A stretch of 64,000 bases of DNA from assembly GCF_009937765.1 (NCBI RefSeq), contig NZ_CP047089.1, positions 434,001 to 498,000 on the forward strand, in the 5' to 3' direction. This document shows positions 35,179 through 43,387 of this stretch, piece by piece. This DNA comes from Bacillus pumilus. GTDB taxonomy: Bacteria; Bacillota; Bacilli; Bacillales; Bacillaceae. Below the pieces are notes generated by a model. The model was not told the origin of the DNA, searched no databases, and was given only the letters and a program-made list of their open reading frames with translations. A program made the translations under genes and the position numbers. Numbering within the stretch: the stretch's first letter is position 1; every line of letters begins with the position of its first letter.

Positions 35179-36444
35179 ATGAAGGTTAAATTAGGCTTTA
35201 CGCTGTTAGCGCTCTGTATGCTTATCATCACTGCCTGTAGTTCAACGACGAACTCAGATGCAAAAAAAGAGGATGGAGCAGAGAAGCTCGACATTTTCTC
35301 TTGGTGGACTGGAGCAGGTGAGGAGGATGGACTAAAAGCACTCATTCAACTGTTTGAAGAGAAAAACAAAGATATCCCAATTGAAAATGCAGCCGTCGCA
35401 GGCGGTGCTGGTACAAATGCAAAGGCTGTTCTGACTAGCCGGATGCAAGGAAACGACCCGCCAGCTACATTCCAAGTACATGGCGGAGCGGAGCTGAATG
35501 AGAGCTGGGTCGCAGCGGGCAAAATGGAGCCGCTCGATGATCTATATGAAAAAGAAGGCTGGAAGGACAAATTTCCGGAATCACTCATCGACCTTGTCAG
35601 CAAAGATGGGAAAATCTATTCAGTACCAGTGAATATTCACAGGGGCAATGTGCTTTGGTATAACAAGAAGGTATTTGATGATGCAGGATTAGAGCCGCCA
35701 ACGACCTTTGATGAGTTTTTCAAAACAGCAGATGCATTAAAGAAAAAAGGCATTACACCGCTTGCACTAGGGGATAAAGAACCTTGGGCAGCAACACATT
35801 TGTTTGAGAGTGTACTGCTCGGCGTTTTAGGCGCTGACGACTATCAAAAACTTTGGGCTGGCGACATGAAAATGGATGACGCAAAAGTGAAGGAAGCGGC
35901 AGATATTTTTGGACGCATGCTTGAATACGTCAATGATGATCACAGTTCACGTAACTGGCAGGATGCCTCGCAGCTCGTAGCAAAAGGGGAAGCTGCAATG
36001 AATGTCATGGGCGACTGGGCGAAGGGGTACTTTGTGAATGATCTGGATCTGAAGGTGAATAAAGACTTTGGATACGTGGCGACTCCTGGTACTGAGGGAA
36101 GCTTTATGGTGATCACCGATACATTTGGACTGCCAAAAGGCGTGGAACAGCCAGAAAATGTGAAGAAATTCTTATCTGTCTTGGGATCTGTGGAAGGACA
36201 GGATGCATTCAATCCGCTGAAGGGATCGATTCCGGCACGTGTGGATGCTGATGTTTCTAAATATGATGAATACGGAAAATCGGCGATGAAGGCATTTAAA
36301 GAATCAAAGCTGGCGCCGTCTCTCGCGCATGGTTCAGCTGCTGAAGAAGGGTTTGTGACAAAAGCGAATCAAGCCGTCAATATCTTCGTCACACAAAAAG
36401 ACAGCAGCCAGTTTGTTTCATCTTTAAAAGATTCAATGAAATAA
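35179..36444 (+). CDS. Sugar ABC transporter substrate-binding lipoprotein (family 1, MsmE-like)
   Basis: 421 aa. The lipoprotein signal MKVKLGFTLLALCMLIITAC has its Cys at about 20, followed by a Ser/Thr-rich linker. The type 2 extracellular solute-binding fold has LDIFSWWTGAGEEDGLKALI, LYEKEGWKDKFPESL, VNIHRGNVLWYNKKVFDDAG and GDWAKGYF. It captures an oligosaccharide or glycoside for the two following permeases. It is separated from them by a hairpin that would allow excess binding-protein mRNA, common for such operons. Substrate not determinable; the kdu/kdg genes nearby make a uronide one possibility. Confidence 0.88.
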   Translation: MKVKLGFTLLALCMLIITACSSTTNSDAKKEDGAEKLDIFSWWTGAGEEDGLKALIQLFEEKNKDIPIENAAVAGGAGTNAKAVLTSRMQGNDPPATFQVHGGAELNESWVAAGKMEPLDDLYEKEGWKDKFPESLIDLVSKDGKIYSVPVNIHRGNVLWYNKKVFDDAGLEPPTTFDEFFKTADALKKKGITPLALGDKEPWAATHLFESVLLGVLGADDYQKLWAGDMKMDDAKVKEAADIFGRMLEYVNDDHSSRNWQDASQLVAKGEAAMNVMGDWAKGYFVNDLDLKVNKDFGYVATPGTEGSFMVITDTFGLPKGVEQPENVKKFLSVLGSVEGQDAFNPLKGSIPARVDADVSKYDEYGKSAMKAFKESKLAPSLAHGSAAEEGFVTKANQAVNIFVTQKDSSQFVSSLKDSMK

Positions 36445-36449
36445 AGACG

Positions 36450-36482
36450 AAGAGGCGGCGACTTAGCACCGCCTCTTTTTTA
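36450..36482 (+). terminator. Attenuating hairpin between binding-protein and permease genes
   Basis: Perfect AAGAGGCGG/CCGCCTCTT stem with a T6 tail, located directly upstream of the permease RBS. Likely partial termination. Confidence 0.85.
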
Positions 36483-36499
36483 AAAAGGAGTGTAGCTTC

Positions 36500-37471
36500 A
36501 TGCGTATGGATACATCGCCGATCACAAAGACAACAACACCCAAAGTCAAACGCGTCCGGAGAAAATGGAGTGGGGATCAGCTACTAGCGCTTCTCTTTTT
36601 AGCCCCGTCAGCTGTGTTATTATTCATCTTTGTTTACGGTTTTATTGGCTGGACAGGGTATGTGTCATTATCAAATTGGACCTCGCTTGTTCCCGATTTC
36701 TCTTTCGCAGGTCTTCAAAACTATATGATGCTGTTTCAAGATTTTCGCTTTCAGTCAGATCTTCGGAATACGGTCTTTTTTACTCTATTTTTTATTGGAG
36801 CCGTTATTGCCTCTGGTCTCGCACTTGCGATTTTACTAGATCAGAAAATCAAGGGTGAATCTCTATTTCGGAATTTATTTTTCTTTCCAATGGCTCTTTC
36901 TTTTGTTGTGACAGGGGTCGTCTGGCAATGGATTTTAAACCCGTCCACTGGAGTGAATCTCTTTTTAAAGACGCTTGGTATTCAGCCTAAGTGGTACACG
37001 GATACGAACATTTTAGCCGGATTTGCCTGGGGGAAAATTGAGTTTGGTGTCCCTGGGGCCATGATTGCTGTCGTCATTGCAGCTGTTTGGCAGATGACTG
37101 GTTTTTCTCTGGCGATGTATTTGGCAGGTTTGAGAGGCATTCCAGAGGAAGTAAGAGAGGCTGCTAGAATGGATGGCGCAACCGAATGGCAGATTTACCG
37201 GAAGATTATTTTTCCTCTACTAAAGCCGATTACTGCAAGTGTCATTATCATTATGGCTCATATTTCATTAAAGATTTTCGATTTGATTTACTCGATGACA
37301 GGACCGGGTGCAAACTTTGTTACAGATGTTCCGGGCGTTTACATGTTTGAAATGACCTTTAGAGGAAACCATTATGCAGGTGGTGCCGCCATCGCGATTG
37401 TGATGCTGATCTCTGTTGCGGTCTTTATCGTGCCATATCTCCTGTCGAGCCGGAAGGGGGCGTCATCATGA
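36500..37471 (+). CDS. Sugar ABC transporter permease 1 (MalF/MsmF-like)
   Basis: 323 aa with six predicted helices after a basic N terminus. The EAA loop EEVREAARMDGATEWQIYRKIIFPLLKP (seen as REAARMDGATEWQ, about residues 220-232) contacts the ATPase. ATG 36500 follows AAAAAGGAG by 9 nt. It overlaps the second permease gene by 4 nt. No ATP-binding gene is present, so a shared ATPase such as MsmX must energise it. Confidence 0.92.
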   Translation: MRMDTSPITKTTTPKVKRVRRKWSGDQLLALLFLAPSAVLLFIFVYGFIGWTGYVSLSNWTSLVPDFSFAGLQNYMMLFQDFRFQSDLRNTVFFTLFFIGAVIASGLALAILLDQKIKGESLFRNLFFFPMALSFVVTGVVWQWILNPSTGVNLFLKTLGIQPKWYTDTNILAGFAWGKIEFGVPGAMIAVVIAAVWQMTGFSLAMYLAGLRGIPEEVREAARMDGATEWQIYRKIIFPLLKPITASVIIIMAHISLKIFDLIYSMTGPGANFVTDVPGVYMFEMTFRGNHYAGGAAIAIVMLISVAVFIVPYLLSSRKGASS

Positions 37472-38289
37472 CAGCTAGATGGTTTGTCCGTCCAGTCCTT
37501 TATGCTTTATTGATTTTGTGCAGCCTTTTTTTCCTCATGCCAGTCTATGTCATGCTCGTCACAAGTTTGAAGCCATTAAGTGAAGTGACCCTTGAAAAAA
37601 TGTGGGCGCTGCCATCAACACTCGATTTTTCAAGCTATCAAATCGCATTTGAAAAGCTAGCGCCCAATTTAATGAATTCTCTTTATCTAGTCATTCCGGC
37701 CACCTTATTATCAGCTGTCTTAGGGGCGATGAATGGCTATGTCCTATCAAAATGGCGTTTCAAAGGATCGGAAGTGGTCTTTACGCTGATGCTGTTTGGA
37801 ATGTTTATTCCATACCAAAGTATCCTCATTCCACTCATTCAATTTTTACGTGAAGTCGGATTGTACAATTCGATTCCAGGTTTGGTGCTTGTCCATGTCG
37901 TATATGGACTTCCAATCACAACGCTCATGTTTCGAAACTTCTATGTGAGCATTCCTGATGAAATGATTGAATCGGCAAAAATGGACGGCGCAGGGTTTAT
38001 CGGGATTTTCAGACATATGATTCTTCCGCTTTCGATCACAGGGTTTGTTGTGGTCGCGATTTGGCAGTTCACAAATGTGTGGAATGAGTTCTTATTTGCA
38101 GTCACGATGACCACTGCGGAGCATCAGCCAGTGATGGTTGCCTTGCAAAATCTATCAGGCAGTCAAATTGTGCAATGGAACGTCCAAATGGCAGGGGCAA
38201 TATTGGCCGCACTGCCGACACTTTTGGTCTATATTCTGCTCGGAAAATACTTTGTCAAAGGGCTTCTTGCAGGCTCTGTCAAAGGATAA
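37468..38289 (+). CDS. Sugar ABC transporter permease 2 (MalG/MsmG-like)
   Basis: 273 aa with six helices. It has the EAA-loop motif PDEMIESAKMDGAGFIGIFR and the family end LLGKYFVKGLLAGSVKG. It pairs with permease 1 to form the channel. It is the last gene of the importer operon; no clear hairpin follows before the pmi promoter. Confidence 0.92.
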   Translation: MTARWFVRPVLYALLILCSLFFLMPVYVMLVTSLKPLSEVTLEKMWALPSTLDFSSYQIAFEKLAPNLMNSLYLVIPATLLSAVLGAMNGYVLSKWRFKGSEVVFTLMLFGMFIPYQSILIPLIQFLREVGLYNSIPGLVLVHVVYGLPITTLMFRNFYVSIPDEMIESAKMDGAGFIGIFRHMILPLSITGFVVVAIWQFTNVWNEFLFAVTMTTAEHQPVMVALQNLSGSQIVQWNVQMAGAILAALPTLLVYILLGKYFVKGLLAGSVKG

Positions 38290-38331
38290 AATCTTTTCGT
38301 GTTATCGTTTTCATTTGGTGTACTGAAAGGA

Positions 38332-38359
38332 TTGACTTCTTTTTAGATAGCGTCATAAT
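38332..38359 (+). promoter_or_regulatory. Putative sigma-A promoter of pmi
   Basis: -35 TTGACT (38332-38337), 16-nt spacer, -10 CATAAT (38354-38359), about 75 nt before the gene. Confidence 0.6.
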
Positions 38360-38436
38360 AAAAGTTGAGACTTGCTAGTTTTCATCAAGGCTTGGCAAGG
38401 ATTATCAAAGGGTAGCAAAGGGAGGAGTCATCCTGA

Positions 38437-39387
38437 ATGAAGCAGTCACCAATTTTTTTACTGCCTGAATTGAAGGAGAGAATATGGGGAGGTACAGCCT
38501 TAAGAGATCAATTTGGCTATGATATTCCTTCTGAACAAACGGGAGAATGCTGGGCAATTTCTGCTCATCCAAACGGACCAAGTGTCGTGCAAGACGGTCC
38601 ATATAAAGGGAAAACGCTGATCGAACTATGGGACAATCACAGAGAATTGTTCGGGGGAATAGAAGGCGACAGATTCCCGCTGTTAACCAAAATTTTAGAT
38701 GCAAACCAAGACTTGTCCGTTCAAGTTCATCCAGATGATGATTATGCGGAAAGACATGAAAATGGCGAGCTTGGAAAAACAGAGTGCTGGTATATCATTG
38801 ACTGCAAAGAAGGAGCAGAAATGATCTATGGGCACAGCGCAAGAACAAGAACTGAGCTTGTGACCATGATGAACAGTGGAGATTGGGAAGGTCTTTTGCG
38901 TCGTGTCAAGATTAAGCCTGGTGATTTTTATTATGTGCCGAGTGGTACCATTCATGCGCTGTGCGAAGGAACGCTTGTCCTCGAAACGCAGCAAAGCTCA
39001 GATACAACCTATCGAGTATATGATTATGAACGAAAAGATCAGAATGGCCATGAACGTGAACTTCATTTTGCGCAAGCCATTGATGTCACAACGGTCCCTC
39101 ATGTAGACGGTTATGCAGATGAATCAGTTGAAACACGCCGTGGGCTGACCATTCGAACTTTTGTTGAAGCAGAGTATTTTTCTGTGTATAAATGGGAAAT
39201 TGATCAAGCAGTAGAGCTTTCGCAAGATTATCCGTTTTTGCTGTGCAGTGTAATTAGCGGGGAAGGGGCTCTAACGCATGATGGGCATACATATCCACTG
39301 CCTAAAGGAGCTCATTTTATCCTGCCGGCTGAAACAGGGAGCTTCTCAATTGAAGGAAATTGTGAACTGATTGTATCGCATATATAA
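38437..39387 (+). CDS. pmi: Mannose-6-phosphate isomerase, class I
   Basis: 316 aa, the length of the Bacillus type I isomerases. Zinc-site segments are visible in VQVHPDDDYAERHENGELGK and KTECWYIIDC, with the active-site GDFYYVPSGTIHALCEG (about residues 165-182). It interconverts mannose-6-phosphate and fructose-6-phosphate in the cytoplasm. B. subtilis has pmi (yvyI) next to gerB and lytD, matching this place. GGGAGGAG precedes ATG 38437. It may feed mannose-derived sugars to surface polymers or simply mannose catabolism. Confidence 0.93.
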   Translation: MKQSPIFLLPELKERIWGGTALRDQFGYDIPSEQTGECWAISAHPNGPSVVQDGPYKGKTLIELWDNHRELFGGIEGDRFPLLTKILDANQDLSVQVHPDDDYAERHENGELGKTECWYIIDCKEGAEMIYGHSARTRTELVTMMNSGDWEGLLRRVKIKPGDFYYVPSGTIHALCEGTLVLETQQSSDTTYRVYDYERKDQNGHERELHFAQAIDVTTVPHVDGYADESVETRRGLTIRTFVEAEYFSVYKWEIDQAVELSQDYPFLLCSVISGEGALTHDGHTYPLPKGAHFILPAETGSFSIEGNCELIVSHI

Positions 39388-39394
39388 ACTGAAA

Positions 39395-39435
39395 AGACTT
39401 TCAAGCATAAGTAACAGCTTGAAAGTCTCTTTTTG
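39395..39435. terminator. Bidirectional terminator between pmi and the 1204-aa gene
   Basis: Perfect 12-bp stem AGACTTTCAAGC/GCTTGAAAGTCT, A-rich on the left and CTTTTT on the right. Confidence 0.92.
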
Positions 39436-39452
39436 TGACAAATATAGTAAGT

Positions 39453-42400
39453 TTAGTTTAGAACTTTATAGAATGTGTCCATTGCTTTTTTATTATATTC
39501 TTTATAATCAAATGGAGCATAAGCAGGGTGTGTATGAGAGCTAAAGTTGTTTAGACCTTGTATAAGCCCGTCAATACTATTATCTACTAGAGCCCCGTAT
39601 TTACCATCTTCTAAAACAGTTCTATTAGCAATGATATCTGTTGCTAAAATATCCATGCCTAGTGTCATCGCCTCTAAAAGAACCATTGGCTGTCCTTCAT
39701 AATGTGATGATAGAACAAAACAGTCACACATCTTTAGGACGGTAAATGGATTCTCAACCTGACCGACTAAGAACACATGGTTTTGCAATTCAAATTGGTC
39801 TACTAACATTTGAAGGTCTTTCTTTAGTGGACCGTCACCGAGAATATATAGTTTGCTATTTGGGTTTGTTTCGACATGTTGTTTAAAAGCAGTAATTAAA
39901 TTATCTTGCCCTTTCTCTGGAGACAAACGTCCCATATTAACAAAATTATAGTGTTGTTTTGATGGATAAGGAACAAACTCTTTTCCTATCTGGAAACCAC
40001 GAAACCTAATTATTTCTAATGTTTTTTTATCTACCCAGCCTATTTTTTCGTTATCGAGTTCTATTGTACAGTATGTTGATATAGGTGTTGTGACCTCTTC
40101 AGTAACAATAAATTCTTTTTGATTATACTGATAATAATCTTCTATGACCTCATATCTAGTATTTTCATTTGTTTTATTAAAAATTTTATAGTCATTTAAA
40201 TGAAGTAAAGCAGAATAACTCACTTCTTTACGACTTAAAATGGTTTGATGGTCTAATTGTTTAAATGCTTTTACATTTAACCATCCAATTACATGTCCAT
40301 CATAAGAAAATTGATAATAGGTAGATGTGTTCGTTTTATGACTCTTGGTTACAGTCACAATTAAATCTTTATATAAATCAGCGCTGCAGACTTCAGTATA
40401 ACCGAAATTTGGATAAGCTTTAGACCATATTTTGTGATTTTCTGTATGAACAATCTTCATTTGTTTATTTAAATTTCTCTCTAAAAATGTTCTATTATTC
40501 AATGAGCGAATAAATTCTTCATGGACATGGTAATTTTCGCTTAGTAATGTGTGTTTTTCTTTTTCTATCAAAGCTTGCTTTTCTTCAGAGAGATTACTAA
40601 TTAGTTCATATTCCTTCAGTATTTTTAGAGCAGACGAGTCTATCCAGCCTATTAGTTGTTTATTAACATAAAATCTGCTATAGGAGGAGCGTTCAGTCCT
40701 GGCTTCTCTATCTATTTCTACCATAATATTCTTATAGGGGTAGCTAGAAGACACTTTTTTAATACCCTTTGTTTTATAGGGTTTTGTCCAAATATCATTG
40801 CGTTTAGGAGAAGTAACCACTGCCAATTTATGAACTTTTTCTTCACATAGAATACTATCAGGAAGAAGCTTAAATGCTTCTTTATTTAACCATCCCACAA
40901 CATGATCTTCATAAGTAAACTTATATAATACTTCGTTTTGATTTGTTACAGCTTTTCTCGTAACCATCACTACTTTGTTTTCAAACTCTTTACTTGAAAA
41001 AGTAGAAGGATGATTTTCTACTAATGTCGTAAAAATTTTATCATGTTTGCTACTGATAATTCTTGCTCTGGAGTTAAATGCTTTATTTGAGACGATAAGG
41101 CTATTTGAGTCTTTCTCACTAATAGGTGAATCGGTTCCTAAGATTTTATCTGGATTAATTGAGTTCATCACATAATCAAATTTACTTTCATCTGCATAGT
41201 GAGATAAATTTTGTTTATTTAAATCCATTGTACCTTTAGAAACACTCACTAACTTATCGAATTTATGATATATAGTGAATAAACCTCTCAGATTGATTCT
41301 ATGAGGTTTCTTCCCATTAATCGTTCTTTCGCTATCTGAAAGAAGATCATTGTGCATAAAACATATTTTTGTTTTCGCATCGGCAGAAACGAGATATTTA
41401 GCCCAATATAAGCTATAACCACTAAAATCAATCACATGATCAAAGGTGGATTTTCCAAAAAGTCGCTTGAATTCTCTAGAATAAGCATCTTTTGGGTAGA
41501 GTCTTTTTTCTAATTTCCCCTTAACTCCACGATTATGAATTAATTTATCTTTATAAACTTCTTGCAGAGTATATACAGGTAGACCTGGCTTAAAGATAAA
41601 CCTGACATTTTTATTGACTTTTGCAATGTTATTTAATACTTCTTTTGAATTCGGTGTACTCATATAACAACTGACGTCATATTTATCATAGTCAATATTT
41701 TGAGTTAGGTTAATAAAAGAGGAAGTAATACCATTATTTTTCATTCCCCCTGGGTATATCAATATTTTCTCTTTCTTATTATTATGAGTGTTGATACAGC
41801 GAATGTTTTCAGTCACTTTATTGAAGATAGTATTAACGACTCTCTCAGTCACTTTACCATCATCGTGCTTTGTGAATTCATGTTTGAATTGATCATATTG
41901 GGTTTTAAATTGTGTACTTATTTCCTTAATTTCACTAATTGATTTTGCTAGATCCCTTATGTTGTATACACGAGGTCCTGGTAGGTCTTCAAGCTTAAAA
42001 TACATGCCACGTTCTTCTGTGTATTCATCTGCGTCCCACATATAAAATAGGATGGGTTTATTTGTAACTAGAAAATCAAAAAATATACTTGAATAATCGG
42101 TGATCAATAAATCAGTTGCACATAACAGCACATTTGTATCAATAAAATCCGGTATTAGCCGACCTTGTAATTCTGTTGAACGACTTGCTTGATGATAAAG
42201 AAATGGATGAAGCTTAAGAAGAATATTGTATTCTTTTCCGCATTTTTCTTGTAAGTAATTCAGGTCAGAAGTGATTTGGGTTAAATTGTTTTTAACCTTA
42301 CCGACATTCGTTCCTTTCCATGTAGGTGCATATACAATGGTTTTTTTCTCTAAAGATAAGCTAACTCCAAATGATTGAAGACTTTTTTTGAAAGCATTGG

Positions 42401-43067
42401 AATCAGAATTCAACGTTAGATCAATTCTTGGGTATCCTTCTTCTACTATTTTCCCCGGGAAAATGTGTTTTAGCTTATAACTATTTAAAAACATGCTTGT
42501 TGTATGTTCATTTGGGCTAATTAGATAATCTGAACTCAAAAAATTTCTCAGTACGTTCTGAGAATGTGCAGGGTTTCCTGGAATATCAAAGCCCATATAT
42601 TTTAAAGGTGTACCATGCCATGTATTAATATAGACTTGCTCTTCTTTACATATAAAGAATGGTTGGAAAGTAGAGTTATTGATTAAATATTTAGCAGTGG
42701 CTAGATATTTTAAATAATCTTTAGAGTTTCTTTTGACAAAAATCACATTTTTGTCATCTTTATATTTATTCAAAATTGGTTTTAATGTTTCAAAGTCTTC
42801 AATAGCCCAAATGTGAGTATAGTCTTTAAAATTAGGCTGATGAAGCAAATATTCAAAAATGGCTAATGGACTATCGGTCATGCTTTTTCCATCTCTAGAT
42901 TCATAAAATACAGTTTTATCAACAACTTCAAGATGTTGATAATAGTATGCATATAGGTTATTCCTTTGGTGTCTCTTATCTTTAATAAAATTTCTTAAAG
43001 GGTCTTTTAAAAAATTTATTTTTCTTTTTAAAATCTTTTTGTTCCGTTTTAAGATCTTCTTATTCAT
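39453..43067 (-). CDS. Giant surface-polymer enzyme: TagF-like domain plus a GT-B glycosyltransferase interrupted by four GW modules
   Basis: 1204 aa. Residues 50-415 are a CDP-glycerol glycerophosphotransferase-like domain (NTWHGTPLKYMG about 148-159; LLITDYSSIFFDF about 320-332). Residues 434-645 look like the N-terminal half of a GT4-type enzyme (KILIYPGGMKNNGITSS to VMNSINPDKILG). Residues 1035-1204 are its C-terminal half (FVNMGRLSPEKGQDNLITAF, ILGDGPLK, SSHYEGQPMVLLEAM). Between them, about 655-1020, lie four repeats of about 80-120 aa, each ending in a GW motif: VVGWLNKEAF (W726), LIGWIDSSAL (W808), VIGWLNVKAF (W929), KIGWVDKKTL (W1011). GW modules elsewhere bind teichoic acids. There is no signal peptide, and the N terminus is strongly basic, so the enzyme is probably peripheral on the cytoplasmic face. 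RBS AAAAGGAG. The gene is AT-rich compared with its neighbours. Confidence 0.82.
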   Translation of the reverse strand: MNKKILKRNKKILKRKINFLKDPLRNFIKDKRHQRNNLYAYYYQHLEVVDKTVFYESRDGKSMTDSPLAIFEYLLHQPNFKDYTHIWAIEDFETLKPILNKYKDDKNVIFVKRNSKDYLKYLATAKYLINNSTFQPFFICKEEQVYINTWHGTPLKYMGFDIPGNPAHSQNVLRNFLSSDYLISPNEHTTSMFLNSYKLKHIFPGKIVEEGYPRIDLTLNSDSNAFKKSLQSFGVSLSLEKKTIVYAPTWKGTNVGKVKNNLTQITSDLNYLQEKCGKEYNILLKLHPFLYHQASRSTELQGRLIPDFIDTNVLLCATDLLITDYSSIFFDFLVTNKPILFYMWDADEYTEERGMYFKLEDLPGPRVYNIRDLAKSISEIKEISTQFKTQYDQFKHEFTKHDDGKVTERVVNTIFNKVTENIRCINTHNNKKEKILIYPGGMKNNGITSSFINLTQNIDYDKYDVSCYMSTPNSKEVLNNIAKVNKNVRFIFKPGLPVYTLQEVYKDKLIHNRGVKGKLEKRLYPKDAYSREFKRLFGKSTFDHVIDFSGYSLYWAKYLVSADAKTKICFMHNDLLSDSERTINGKKPHRINLRGLFTIYHKFDKLVSVSKGTMDLNKQNLSHYADESKFDYVMNSINPDKILGTDSPISEKDSNSLIVSNKAFNSRARIISSKHDKIFTTLVENHPSTFSSKEFENKVVMVTRKAVTNQNEVLYKFTYEDHVVGWLNKEAFKLLPDSILCEEKVHKLAVVTSPKRNDIWTKPYKTKGIKKVSSSYPYKNIMVEIDREARTERSSYSRFYVNKQLIGWIDSSALKILKEYELISNLSEEKQALIEKEKHTLLSENYHVHEEFIRSLNNRTFLERNLNKQMKIVHTENHKIWSKAYPNFGYTEVCSADLYKDLIVTVTKSHKTNTSTYYQFSYDGHVIGWLNVKAFKQLDHQTILSRKEVSYSALLHLNDYKIFNKTNENTRYEVIEDYYQYNQKEFIVTEEVTTPISTYCTIELDNEKIGWVDKKTLEIIRFRGFQIGKEFVPYPSKQHYNFVNMGRLSPEKGQDNLITAFKQHVETNPNSKLYILGDGPLKKDLQMLVDQFELQNHVFLVGQVENPFTVLKMCDCFVLSSHYEGQPMVLLEAMTLGMDILATDIIANRTVLEDGKYGALVDNSIDGLIQGLNNFSSHTHPAYAPFDYKEYNKKAMDTFYKVLN

Positions 43068-43169
43068 TAGTGTGACTCCTTTTAATATTCCTTTTTAAAA
43101 AGTCGAGAATCTGTTGTAATATACAGACAAGTGAATTTGAAATTTCGATAAAAAATGCAAATGATGCTA

Positions 43170-43249
43170 TATGATACCACATCTTCAAAGAGAATTTAAT
43201 ATGATACTAAATCTTTAATGGAAATTTAAGATGATGAAATGATATTTAA
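43170..43249. repeat. Imperfect 30-bp tandem repeat upstream of lytD
   Basis: Units 43170-43199 and 43200-43229 agree at 24 of 30 positions (both begin TATGATAC and end AATTTAA or AAATTTAA). A partial third unit runs to 43249. The whole 43068-43387 gap is otherwise AT-rich and gene-free. Confidence 0.6.
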
Positions 43250-43313
43250 GTGAAAACATGTTGAAAATATCAATTGAAATACATAGATATTAATATATTG
43301 AGTCTTTTGTTGT

Positions 43314-43341
43314 TAAAATAATTAGGTGATTCTGTCGATAA
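43314..43341 (+). promoter_or_regulatory. Putative sigma-D promoter of lytD
   Basis: TAAA (43314-43317), 16-nt spacer, GTCGATAA (43334-43341), against sigma-D consensus TAAA-N14-16-GCCGATAT. lytD is sigma-D controlled in B. subtilis. Confidence 0.65.
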
Positions 43342-43387
43342 AGAGATTAGTAGACTATTATGCAAAGTTAAGAGAGGGACAGTGAAC

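Noticed and set aside
39453-43067. Possibility that the 1204-codon gene is an artefact joining separate genes
   Set aside because: The frame is continuous, with no internal stop, no internal Shine-Dalgarno plus start at the domain borders, and the GT4 C-half would lack its partner if separated.
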